64,000 nucleotides of DNA, from contig JALMQS010000225.1 of assembly GCA_024734495.1 (NCBI GenBank), positions 12,181,573-12,245,572 of the forward strand, in the 5' to 3' direction. Below are positions 56,390 through 64,000 of the stretch, in pieces. This stretch comes from Forficula auricularia. Taxonomy: Eukaryota; Arthropoda; Insecta; Dermaptera; Forficulidae. Every line of letters begins with the position of its first letter. The stretch's first letter is position 1. Below the pieces are notes generated by a model that did no database searches, was not told the origin of the DNA, and was given only the letters and a program-made list of their open reading frames with translations. The position numbers were made by a program, and so were the translations under genes.

Positions 56390-56399
56390 GGCGAAATTA

Positions 56400-56740
56400 G
56401 AATTGTCATGAGTGGTCGATGACTTCAAGAAACTGGAACTCCCTCCCGGCCTCCGTCTTTCCGGACACTTACGGTCGGTTGTATGTCGCAAAGTAAATGC
56501 TTTTTACCACTAACAAAGGGTAGATGGTATCAATGGAGGGATTGGCCATTCCTGTGTTAGTGGTAAAAAGCATTTACTTTGCGACATACAACCGGCCCTT
56601 AAACCTTCAAAACCCAGGTGGACAGACACCTACTCCTCCATCCTTTCGCTTGATCTTCTCTTCGGCGATGCAATGGTCTTTCGAGATCTATAGGGCTGCA
56701 TCTTCTTGCGTTCGATCTCATAATAATAATAATAATAATT
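56400..56740 (+). pseudogene. LINE 3'-end fragment, interrupted by a MITE
   Basis: MTSRNWNSLPASVFPDTY at 56419-56472 and, after the insertion, NLQ..QVDRHLLLHPFA with stop TGA at 56651-56653, matching the 22.4-kb LINE end (MTSRDWNSLPPTVFPATYNL). The 3' UTR runs into (AAT)n at 56721-56738. One extra frameshift follows NLQN. Confidence 0.75.
56469..56601. mobile_element. PIF/Harbinger-type MITE with TTA target duplication
   Basis: A 127-bp element (56472-56598) with 43-bp inverted ends based on GGGCCGGTTGTATGTCGC, flanked by TTA at 56469-56471 and 56599-56601. The 3-bp TWA duplication and GGGCC-type ends fit PIF/Harbinger. The host LINE gives the empty-site reading frame (DTY.NLQ). Confidence 0.7.
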
Positions 56741-56875
56741 TTATATATACCTATAAGTTTATTAAACTTATATATATTGAAATAATCGAGCTTTCGTCAC
56801 ATAATATTGACAATCGAAACTGGCATATAGATTCCAATAATATAAATAAAAAGTATAATAATTATAGTAATAAAT

Positions 56876-57180
56876 AGAAATCAATGAGGTTGTCCTCTGC
56901 ATGATGCAAATAAACATATACAAATAAATACCTAATATAAATTTTATATATATATATATAATTTATATTTGTTTAGGACTATAGTTTCAAAGGTTTGACG
57001 ATTAATCTTGCATTATGTTGCTACTTTGCTAAAACAACAAAACGATTTTTTCCATATCCAATCGGGTAATTAAACACTTGAGAAATAACAGATAAAATAT
57101 TTCTAATTTAAAGACTGATGATCGACCTTCGAAACTAAAGTCTTAAACAAATAAATTATATATATTTATTTATTTATATT
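56876..57180. repeat. decayed hairpin-family foldback
   Basis: Starts with AATCAATGAGGTTGTCCTCTG and ATGATGCAAATAAACATATA. Arms TTATATTTGTTTAGGACTAT and AAGTCTTAAACAAATAAATT are mirrored. Right edge abuts the probable LTR at 57197. Confidence 0.55.
57115..57142 (+). ncRNA. degenerate hammerhead-like core
   Basis: CTGATGA, TCGACCTTC, GAAACTAAAGTC. Stem II is reduced to about 3 bp and stem III palindrome lost (ACTAAAGT). Probably inactive. Confidence 0.25.
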
Positions 57181-57196
57181 TGGTATATAATATATA

Positions 57197-57547
57197 TGTG
57201 GGATCGGATACACTAATCCCAGGCGTGTTCTTCTTTATCTCGATGGACTGGTTGTCTAGGGTAAGAGATTTATCCAATAAAAGTTTCACTTATAATACAA
57301 AATATATTTATTAACAAGTATAATATTATATATACAAATGAATGATAACTTTCATTAGAAGGGCGTTAATTTATAATGACGTAAGAGAGTTCGTAAAGGG
57401 GTTGCTGAATCTATCGTGTATCGTTATGCGTATTCGTGTGTCTTGACTTGTTCGTCTGATGGTCAAATTGCAAGTGTCGTTGATTCGAACGTTGGGTAGG
57501 TACTGTCGAATAAACAGGTAGTGGGAAAACTGGCATATTTCCTTACA
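57197..57547 (-). mobile_element. probable solo or 3' LTR
   Basis: Minus strand runs TGTAAGGAAATATGCC to CCGATCCCACA, i.e. TG...CA ends over 351 bp. Inside are CTTACGTCATTATAAATTAA (CRE plus TATA-like) and, downstream, AATAAA at about 57310. A purine-rich GAAGAGAAAGTGAG lies just outside the TG end (57548-57562), as expected for a polypurine tract beside a 3' LTR. No target duplication and no second LTR seen, so this remains tentative. Confidence 0.4.
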
Positions 57548-58129
57548 CTCACTTTCTCTTCAGAGAAATGGTCTTTGTTGAAAGGAATCAAATACCTTTG
57601 TGCAAGGGTTCTTGTGTTGACGGTCACATTGCTTGGCAGATGAGTGCGATTGAAAAATTTTATTATAATATTTCAATTCCACATATATATATATATATAT
57701 ATAAATATATAGCTACACTCACGAGCAAAGAAATTGAATCACTCTCTTTTCATTAATTTAATGATCCTTTGTATTTTTATTTGTAATCTATTAGAGATTT
57801 AAATATTTTTTTCTAAAAACCTAGGGGAGGCAATACGAAATATTAAAAAAAATGCTTAAATAAAGTTTTTATTATTGTTTTATTAATTTTTTCTCTTGTG
57901 TTTGAATAATACTCAACCTGCAAAATTCTCATTTTTTTCCTAGTTTTTCATTCCAAGTCAAATAATTAAAAATTATCTGGATGACTTTTGATGTAAAACA
58001 TATTGATTTAATCTTTAATTTTGGGCTTTAATACGGTAGAGCTTATATTAATATAACATTATTTATATTTGAGAATGCAAATTACATTTAACAACTCGCA
58101 AGGGAGGTGATTCCATTTCTTTGTTCATG
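57548..58129. other. unassigned; possible retroelement internal remnant
   Basis: The minus strand just outside the LTR has an open frame reading HLPSNVTVNTRTLAQRYLIP and FNKDHFSEEKVSVRKYASFP, extending into the LTR. I cannot place it. (AT)n at 57685-57701; the rest is AT-rich. Confidence 0.3.
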
Positions 58130-58215
58130 AATGTATATGTTTATTTGGATCAAGCGGAGAACAACCTCATTGATTTATCTTTATGAATACACAACTCCTC
58201 TGCTACTCTCGGCAA
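58130..58215 (-). repeat. GAGAGTAGCAGAG terminal-hairpin unit
   Basis: On the minus strand: GCCGAGAGTAGCAGAG, GTATTCATAAAGATAAATCA, ATGAGGTTGTTCTCCGCTTG, ATCCAAATAAAC. A diverged solitary copy of the unit at 14147. Confidence 0.6.
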
Positions 58216-59329
58216 TTTTTTTTAATTAATAATAATAATAATAATAATAAAAAGTTTACTTATTTAATTATTATTATTATACCAATTTTATATATACAAT
58301 TTATATATAACCATCGTTTGAAATTACTAGGTACACTAATGTAAATTTATTAATAAAATCCCGATGAGGATAAAACTCTTTTATAAATAAAATATAATAT
58401 AAAGGAAGATTTGTGAGTTTTTCTTTCGAGAGATAGAATCGAGTGAGCAAGTTCTCGGAGACCAGGTGGTCAGTTGTACAAGGAATGAGGGACAGAGAAA
58501 GAAAATCCGCCAAGGGAACATCTCGCCAATTTTAATCAGTAAGTGAGTAAAGACCGGATTTCTATGCAATTGCATATTTCTCTTTCTAACTCTCATTCAA
58601 TTTGAAAATAAATATCTTTATGAATCATACCCTGTAGAAATTATGGTTTAAATTTTATGTTGCATTTTTTTTGCATATTTGGACATTATTGCAAATTTTC
58701 CATTTTTTCAAAAATTATTTAAAAAATTAAAATAATTATAGAGAATTGTTTTTTTTTTTTTTTTTTTTTTTAATTATATTATTTTGTGCCTGGAAAACTA
58801 TTTTTAAAACTCAAAGAAGAAGAACAATAATTTTAAAGAAGGAAAACTTAGGGGAAGTAATAAAACCAATGTACTTTTATTGGCTTAGTGCGTACTGGAT
58901 ATTTTATTTATAATGAAGGATGTAATTAAAACTTTGCTTGTTCCTAGTAAAGAAGTAAATTTTTAATTACATCCTAAATTATAAATAAAACCAATATTAA
59001 GGGAGACAGCCGGTTTCAAGAACTAACGCTTTTCTCAGACCATTCTTCTCAGTTTCAATTACAGGACATTTCGGGAAAAAATTCAGGTGTTAATATTCTG
59101 GAAAAAATAAATACAATTTTAACAGGGGAAACGGTAATTCGATCCTGTAATATGGTTAAAATTTAAGTATGGACCTGTAAAAAAAGGTCTTTTTCTACAT
59201 GCGTTTTAATTTCACTGAAGATAATATAACTTTGAAATGCATCTTGTAATTAATTTCAATTCTGAATATTGTTTTATTGTAAATTATTTAAAATAATCTA
59301 ATGTATATAATGTACACAATGAAGAATTG
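58216..59329. other. no gene; simple repeats and a short inverted repeat
   Basis: (AAT)n at 58222-58250, poly-T at 58747-58771, and an inverted repeat 58903-58992 (TTTATTTATAAT..GGATGTAATTA / TAATTACATCC..ATTATAAATAAA). Minus-strand frames at 58301-58596 are unconvincing. Confidence 0.45.
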
Positions 59330-59560
59330 ATTTGATGGAAGACAACCCAAGGATAAAAAAATAAAATAAAATTCTGAATAAAATAAATTTATTGGAACTT
59401 CACTTTTATCCTCTTAAAAACCGACGTTTCGGAGGACACACTTTTTTGTTAATGTAAATAATTATGTTTATGTGATTTCAAAATGGATTTTTATTAATAT
59501 TTTGATGGTGATGACCCAGTTAACACCTAGTCCTCTATTCAACTATGAAAATTTTTTCTT
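59330..59560 (-). repeat. dispersed repeat unit, copy 1 of 2
   Basis: GGAACTTCACTTTTATCCTC, TTAAAAACCGACGTTTCGGA, GGACACACTTTTTTGTTAAT, GTAAATAATTATGTTTATGT and GATGACCCAGTTAAC match 63340-64000, where an insertion splits the unit. CCTCCGAAACGTCGGTTTTT on the minus strand is the 3' half of a core; the CTGAAGA half is missing. Related to the 32.8-kb repeat. Confidence 0.65.
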
Positions 59561-59646
59561 TTTAATGAAAAATTGATGGATAATGAAAAAAATAAAATTG
59601 CAAAAAAAAGAAATTTAAAATTTGAATTTTTAGTAAAATCACACAT

Positions 59647-59740
59647 AATTATTTAAAATTATTTATTGAACAAGAGCAAATACTACAATACAACTAGAAT
59701 ATTATTAATATTATTTATTCTTGTTCAATAAATAATTATA
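59647..59740. repeat. short inverted repeat beside the LINE 5' junction
   Basis: AATTATTTAT-TGAACAAGAG and CTTGTTCAATAAATAATT face each other. It immediately precedes the truncated LINE. Confidence 0.6.
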
Positions 59741-59757
59741 ATTATAATTAATTAATC

Positions 59758-60312
59758 CAGCTTGTACTCTCTCTAAAGACTGAAATAGAAAATTTAAATA
59801 AAAAATTCTCTACTCTCCAAACTCAGAACACCTCCAGCACCGACACCGAATCTATTATATGCGAGATGAATGAAAGGCAAAGACGATCTTCGAATATGTT
59901 AATACATGGCGCGCAGGAATCAACATCAACTTCCTCGAGTGATCGTCAAGACCACGACAATAAAATAATAAACGGCATAATCGGTAAAATTGATAATTCC
60001 CCGCAAGTGTTTCACTCCTTCCGATTGGGTAAACCTCGTACCGACAACTCATCGCGCCCAATAAAGGTGATACTCAACAGTAGTGTCATGGCTCTTAAAT
60101 TAATAACGAGCAAAAATAAAGAACCCCTTAGAACCCACCTGACATCAAATAGCATCCGAATTACACCAGACTCAACACCGATGCAACGCGAGTACCTTAA
60201 TAATCTAAAAAAGGAACTAGAAGACCGAAAATCAAGTGGTGACGATGTGATAATAAAATATCATAATGGAACCCCAAGAATAGTGCCATCCCCGGGGTCA
60301 AAAAACTTATAA
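59758..60312 (+). CDS. LINE ORF1, C-terminal part
   Basis: In-frame sequence starts upstream of the first Met with LKTEIENLNKKFSTLQTQ (end of a coiled coil), then NERQRRSSNMLIHGAQES, KVILNSSVMALKLITSKN and a basic, charged tail, stopping at 60310-60312. ERQRR..N..I.G followed by a small RNA-binding-type domain is usual for ORF1p (RNA chaperone of the retrotransposition particle) in this group. The N-terminal half is lost through 5' truncation. The first ATG is at 59866. ORF1 and ORF2 frames overlap slightly. Confidence 0.7.
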   Translation, partial: QLVLSLKTEIENLNKKFSTLQTQNTSSTDTESIICEMNERQRRSSNMLIHGAQESTSTSSSDRQDHDNKIINGIIGKIDNSPQVFHSFRLGKPRTDNSSRPIKVILNSSVMALKLITSKNKEPLRTHLTSNSIRITPDSTPMQREYLNNLKKELEDRKSSGDDVIIKYHNGTPRIVPSPGSKNL

Positions 60313-60347
60313 AAAATCTAAAAATCTATTATCAAAACGTCCGAGGT

Positions 60348-63134
60348 ATGTGCACAAAAACAGAAATCCTTCGTTCTATCGCATCTTCCCTCGACTGGGA
60401 CATTATCATACTAACCGAAACATGGCTTACACCCGCAATATCATCAACTGAACTTAACTTACAAGACAATTATATAGTATACCGACTTGATCGAAATAAG
60501 GTAAATAGCACAAAAACAAAAGGGGGCGGAATCTTAATTGCCGTAAACAAAAGAATTCCCAGTAGATGCCTGGAAAACAACTCTCCTCACATCGAACATC
60601 TATTTGTAAAATTACACGCCAAAAATCTTAATATTATGATCTGCTCCTCATATCGTCCACCAAACTCGCCTCCAGAACTTCTAAGCCAGCACCTTGCGGA
60701 AATTAATCGACTTCAAACCTCATCACCATCGGATCTCTTAATCATCGGGGATTATAATCTACCCACCTTATCCTGGGAAAACAACTCAAACTGCGCACAA
60801 TCCACTTCACTTGGACGGATTTTCCACGAGGCAATCAGTGATATGAACTTACGCCAACACAACCATGTCAATAACTCCTTAAACCACATTCTTGATCTAG
60901 TCCTCTCTAATATAGATAATGTTTCAGTTATAGAAGCAGATGACAGCATCTTGCCACTAGACAAATCATATCACCCAGCATTAGATATAACCGTACCTGT
61001 TCCATCCTTATCTATTCCCCATGAACAACAGTCATTCTATAAAAACTTTAAATCATGTGATTATGTTAATGTGAACATTCTGTTAGCTAAAATTAACTGG
61101 GACGAACTATTTCTTGGACTAAATCTTACGGAATCAATAGACAAATTCTACCTCACTCTTAACAATATAATAGACATACATGTACCAACAGCTTGTACAA
61201 AAACCATGAAATTTCCTCACTGGTACTCAACACAACTAAAACAAACCATTCTTAACAAAAAAGCCGAACATAAAAAATTTAAAGAATCAGGCTCATTGGC
61301 CCATTATACAAGCTTTAGACACCTAAGAACACTATCCCTTAAATTGACACGAAAAGACTGGGGAAACTATATCACTAAACTTGAATTAACTATCCCTAAT
61401 AATATAAACAACTTCTGGACCTATACTAACAAATTTAAAAAAAACACCTCTATTCCACCCACTATGACCTTAAACGATCTAACTGCGAATACTCCAAAGG
61501 AAACATGCAATCTCTTCGCACAATATTTTTCAAGTGTCTACTCCAAATTACCTTGCAAGACCAGAATCCTACAAAATACTTCCACCATCAACATATCTCA
61601 ACTCTCCATAACGTCCACTGAACTCATGAAAAAACTAGACTCCCTAGACCCAAACAAGAGCGGCGGACCCGATGGTATCCCCCCTATTTTTCTCAAAAAC
61701 TGTGCCAAAAATCTTCTGAACCCCTTACTCAACCTCTTCAATCATTCATTGAATATCGGTGAATTTCCATTGAAATGGAAAACATCTTTCATAACTCCCA
61801 TTTACAAAGACGGTGATAAATCTAATATAACTAATTACCGTCCCATATCAACACTATCCTCAATACCCAAAATCCTCGATAGTTTAATAACCAATAAATT
61901 AACTCCACTCTTTAAAAATATAATTCACACGGAACAGCATGGCTTCACCCAGGGACAATCAACTCTCACAAATCTAATTACATACGAACATTTTCTCAAT
62001 ACCTACCTTGAACAAAAATTACAGGTTGACTCTATCTATACGGATCTCAGCAAAGCATTCGACACAGTCAACCACAATCTACTTCTCCAGAAACTAAATC
62101 TCCTCGGGGTAGAGGGAACTCTACATCTCTGGCTTTCCGGTTATCTGATGAATAGAAAATGTACTGTCAAAATTCGAAATAATCTCTCCCATGAATTTGT
62201 CGCTCACTCAGGAGTTCCTCAAGGATCTCATTTAGGGCCATTGCTTTTTCTAATATTCTTCAACGATGTTTTGACTGTCTTTAATGATGTGAATGTCCTC
62301 CTCCTGGCTGATGACTTGAAAATGTTTAAAGTTATTCATTCTATAAATGATTGTCAAACTCTACAATTAAATTTGAATAATTTCAATGCCTGGTGCACTG
62401 ATAATGGTCTCAAACTTAACGAAACCAAGTGTAAATTCATAAACTTCTACAGGGCAACAAATTTGTTAAAATTTACATATTCAATAGATAACCACAAATT
62501 ACTAAGCGTTGATAATATTAGGGACTTGGGTGTGATCTTCGATACTAAATTGACATTCGTCCCACACATAAATAACATTGTTAGTAAAGCTCGTAAAACC
62601 TTGGGTTTCATCACGCGGATAACCTCATCCTTTCGAAACATAGATGCACTCAAATTCTTGTTCACTGCTCTCGTGAGAAGTAAACTTGAATACTGCAGTG
62701 TAATATGGAACCCCTACTATGAGATACATAAGGCATCCTTGGAAAGAGTCCAGCATAAATTTTTGAGGACGGTTAATTATAAACTAGGCATAAGTATAGA
62801 TAATCTGAATTATGACTATCTAATTTCACACCTGAAACTCAACACACTGGAACAACGACGTGATTACAATGACATTTCCTTCCTGCTTAAACTTATTTCC
62901 GGAAAAATCGTGTGTCCAAAAATTCTATCTACGCTAAATTTTAGAATCCCATCCCATAGCACGAGATCCCAAGATATGTTTGTAGTTCCACATCACTCGA
63001 CTAACTTCGGTAAAACCAACGCCATTGACAGAATTCAAACACTAGCAAATAAACACTCGACCAATCTTGACCTTTCCAGCACAACTCCTCACCAACTCAA
63101 AAAAATCATCTTAAAACCATCAGCCACATTGTAA
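60348..63134 (+). CDS. LINE ORF2: endonuclease-reverse transcriptase
   Basis: 928 codons from the first ATG. Apurinic-type endonuclease motifs: TETWL (E24), SSYRPPNS near 100, GDYNLPTLSW (D135, N137) and SYHPALD (H209). Reverse transcriptase: NYRPIS near 496, TDLSKAFD (D566), SGVPQGSHLGPLLF near 621, and LADD at 653-656 (D655, D656) in place of YADD/FADD. Thumb and C-terminal regions are complete, with no stop or frameshift. The first endonuclease motif (IYYQNVRG) lies upstream of the first ATG in the same frame, open from 60267. The real start is therefore not this ATG, and translation by reinitiation, frameshifting or a non-AUG codon is implied. It nicks target DNA and copies element RNA by target-primed reverse transcription. 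Confidence 0.9.
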   Translation: MCTKTEILRSIASSLDWDIIILTETWLTPAISSTELNLQDNYIVYRLDRNKVNSTKTKGGGILIAVNKRIPSRCLENNSPHIEHLFVKLHAKNLNIMICSSYRPPNSPPELLSQHLAEINRLQTSSPSDLLIIGDYNLPTLSWENNSNCAQSTSLGRIFHEAISDMNLRQHNHVNNSLNHILDLVLSNIDNVSVIEADDSILPLDKSYHPALDITVPVPSLSIPHEQQSFYKNFKSCDYVNVNILLAKINWDELFLGLNLTESIDKFYLTLNNIIDIHVPTACTKTMKFPHWYSTQLKQTILNKKAEHKKFKESGSLAHYTSFRHLRTLSLKLTRKDWGNYITKLELTIPNNINNFWTYTNKFKKNTSIPPTMTLNDLTANTPKETCNLFAQYFSSVYSKLPCKTRILQNTSTINISQLSITSTELMKKLDSLDPNKSGGPDGIPPIFLKNCAKNLLNPLLNLFNHSLNIGEFPLKWKTSFITPIYKDGDKSNITNYRPISTLSSIPKILDSLITNKLTPLFKNIIHTEQHGFTQGQSTLTNLITYEHFLNTYLEQKLQVDSIYTDLSKAFDTVNHNLLLQKLNLLGVEGTLHLWLSGYLMNRKCTVKIRNNLSHEFVAHSGVPQGSHLGPLLFLIFFNDVLTVFNDVNVLLLADDLKMFKVIHSINDCQTLQLNLNNFNAWCTDNGLKLNETKCKFINFYRATNLLKFTYSIDNHKLLSVDNIRDLGVIFDTKLTFVPHINNIVSKARKTLGFITRITSSFRNIDALKFLFTALVRSKLEYCSVIWNPYYEIHKASLERVQHKFLRTVNYKLGISIDNLNYDYLISHLKLNTLEQRRDYNDISFLLKLISGKIVCPKILSTLNFRIPSHSTRSQDMFVVPHHSTNFGKTNAIDRIQTLANKHSTNLDLSSTTPHQLKKIILKPSATL

Positions 63135-63598
63135 AAACCACTTCAGTGTAATAAGTTTGTTTTTTTCCTCTCTGATACCTATCTGTTATTTTATTATATC
63201 CATATTGTTTTAATATTGTATCCTGTATATGTTTCTTTTTCTGTATTGGACATCTTGTCCGTAAAACTAGCTAAACAGCTAAATAAATAAATAAATAAAT
63301 AAATAAATGTGTGTTTTCACTTTAATCAAATTAATCACAAAAATAAAAACTTCAATAGCTTTATTACTAATAAAAGAAATTTAATGGAACGTCACTTTTT
63401 CACCTTAAAAACCGACATTTCGGAGGACACACTTTTTCGTTAATGTAAATAATTATTGAAAAGTTTTTGTTTTGCCGAGAGTAGCAGAGTTGTTGATTCA
63501 CAAAGAGAAACAAAGAGGTTGTCCTCTGCTTGATGCAAATAAACATACACACATATATATCAAGATGATATATCTGTATATATTATTTATTTGTTTGA

Positions 63599-63633
63599 AA
63601 CTATAGTTTCGAAGACTTGGTCTTCATCATCAG
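63599..63633 (-). ncRNA. hammerhead-like core, left arm
   Basis: CTGATGA, extra T, GAAGAC-CAA-GTCTTC hairpin, GAAACTATAGTT. Palindromic ACTATAGT; cleavage site would be GUU. Confidence 0.4.
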
Positions 63634-63768
63634 TCTTTCTTCAATTATAAATGTTTTTCATGGAGTCAATATCATATGGATATTGAAAACTTGGTGTTCT
63701 TTCGTCAATGCTGGAGGGCTAGGAACTAAAAAAAAACTCCATGAAAAACATTTATAATTGAAGAAAGA

Positions 63769-63803
63769 CTGATGATGAAGACCAAGTCTTCGAAACTATA
63801 GTC
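63769..63803 (+). ncRNA. hammerhead-like core, right arm
   Basis: CTGATGA, extra T, GAAGAC-CAA-GTCTTC (6-bp stem II), GAAACTATAGTC. Stem I is limited to GA/TC, so activity would rely on tertiary contacts or dimerisation. Confidence 0.4.
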
Positions 63804-64000
63804 TCAAACAAATAAATAATATATATACAGATATATCATCTTGATATATATGTGTGTATGTTTATTTGCATCAAGCAGAGGACAACCTCTTTGTTTCTCT
63901 TTGTAAATAATTATGTTTATGTGATTTTAAAATGAGTTTTTATTAATATTTTGATGTTAATGACCCAGTTAACTAACACCTGGTCCTCTCTTCAACAGTG

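Larger units (their letters stand above)
59758..63307 (+). mobile_element. young 5'-truncated LINE (CR1/Jockey group)
   Basis: Contains the C-terminal part of ORF1, a complete ORF2 and a 170-bp 3' UTR ending in (AAAT)n at 63282-63306 (AACAGCTAAATAAATAAATA). A microsatellite 3' end rather than poly-A is typical of CR1-like elements. The 5' junction lies near 59750-59758. Intact ORF2 implies recent insertion. Target duplication not resolved because both flanks are AT-rich. Confidence 0.85.
63444..63914. repeat. foldback with hairpin termini, two hammerhead-like cores and 13-bp target duplication
   Basis: Insertion 63457-63901 lies between exact TGTAAATAATTAT copies (63444-63456, 63902-63914). 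The left end is GCCGAGAGTAGCAGAG..TCCTCTGCTTGATGCAAATA. Arms mirror CATACACACATATATATCAA, GATATATCTGTATATATTAT, GAAGACTTGGTCTTC and TTCAATTATAAATGTTTTTC. The interrupted host repeat is intact at 59440-59480, confirming the insertion. Confidence 0.85.
63340..64000 (-). repeat. dispersed repeat unit, copy 2, split by foldback
   Basis: Same unit as 59330-59560 (GGAACGTCACTTTTTCACC; AAACCGACATTTCGGAGGAC; TGACCCAGTTAAC), interrupted at 63457-63901. Continues to the window edge. Confidence 0.65.

Noticed and set aside
57197..57756. A full LTR retrotransposon
   Set aside because: Only one LTR-like sequence is visible; no gag, protease or reverse transcriptase and no primer-binding site.
62447..62665. 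Minus-strand frames within the LINE ORF2 (also 60752-60964)
   Set aside because: Antisense shadows of the reverse transcriptase and endonuclease coding region.
1..64000. Horizontally acquired bacterial or viral gene cluster
   Set aside because: No operon-like runs of genes, no ribosome-binding-site pattern and no viral structural or replication gene; all recognisable proteins are transposable-element proteins.

Overview
The window looks like nuclear DNA of an arthropod, probably an insect. It is AT-rich and gene-poor, with no operons or bacterial signals, and it is packed with eukaryotic transposable elements: non-LTR retrotransposons with endonuclease and reverse transcriptase, mariner, pogo/Tigger, Helitron, PIF/Harbinger-like and TTAA-target elements, and a tRNA-derived SINE. 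I cannot name the species.

Host coding sequence is sparse. Two minus-strand stretches resemble first coding exons with GC-rich leaders: 15.8-16.5 kb (about 180 residues, Ser/Thr/Ala-rich, with a CpG-rich upstream region) and 35.7-36.1 kb (19 codons ending at a good 5' splice site). A third GC-rich island (48.4-49.2 kb) has open frames on both strands and is unassigned. Most of the rest is intergenic or intronic DNA built from repeats.

The dominant theme is foldback (long inverted-repeat) DNA. Twelve or more palindromic insertions of 0.2-1.3 kb are present. Many carry, in one or both arms, a compact hammerhead-ribozyme-like core: CTGANGA, one extra nucleotide, a short hairpin, then GAAA followed by a tiny self-complementary segment such as ACGT or ACTATAGT, ending in GTC or another NUH, with complementary flanks that could form stem I. 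At least five of these insertions have 10-15 bp direct target duplications, as expected of retrotransposed rather than cut-and-paste DNA. This matches what is known of small dimeric hammerhead variants associated with Penelope-like retroelements, although no Penelope reverse transcriptase is visible here.

Layout: 0.5-10 kb, hammerhead-type foldbacks, a 0.63-kb palindrome and a TTAA element. 10-16 kb, degenerate repeats, a nested palindrome holding a second TTAA element, and the first host-exon candidate. 17-26 kb, foldbacks, a SINE, a LINE fragment and a 1.2-kb palindrome. 32-39 kb, mariner remnants, a second 0.63-kb palindrome, the second exon candidate, and a mariner foldback containing a Helitron. 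42-51 kb, a pogo/Tigger MITE, a third 0.63-kb palindrome, a decayed LINE, a regulatory-looking tandem duplication and a large palindrome with a datable insertion. 52-58 kb, tandem repeats, LINE remnants, the third TTAA element, a Harbinger-like MITE and a probable solo LTR. 59.7-63.3 kb, a young 5'-truncated LINE with an intact 928-codon ORF2. 63.4-63.9 kb, a hammerhead-type foldback with a 13-bp duplication.

The palindromes also preserve insertion history. In three cases an element sits in one arm, and the opposite arm still holds the uninterrupted target, so the window contains its own pre-insertion alleles.
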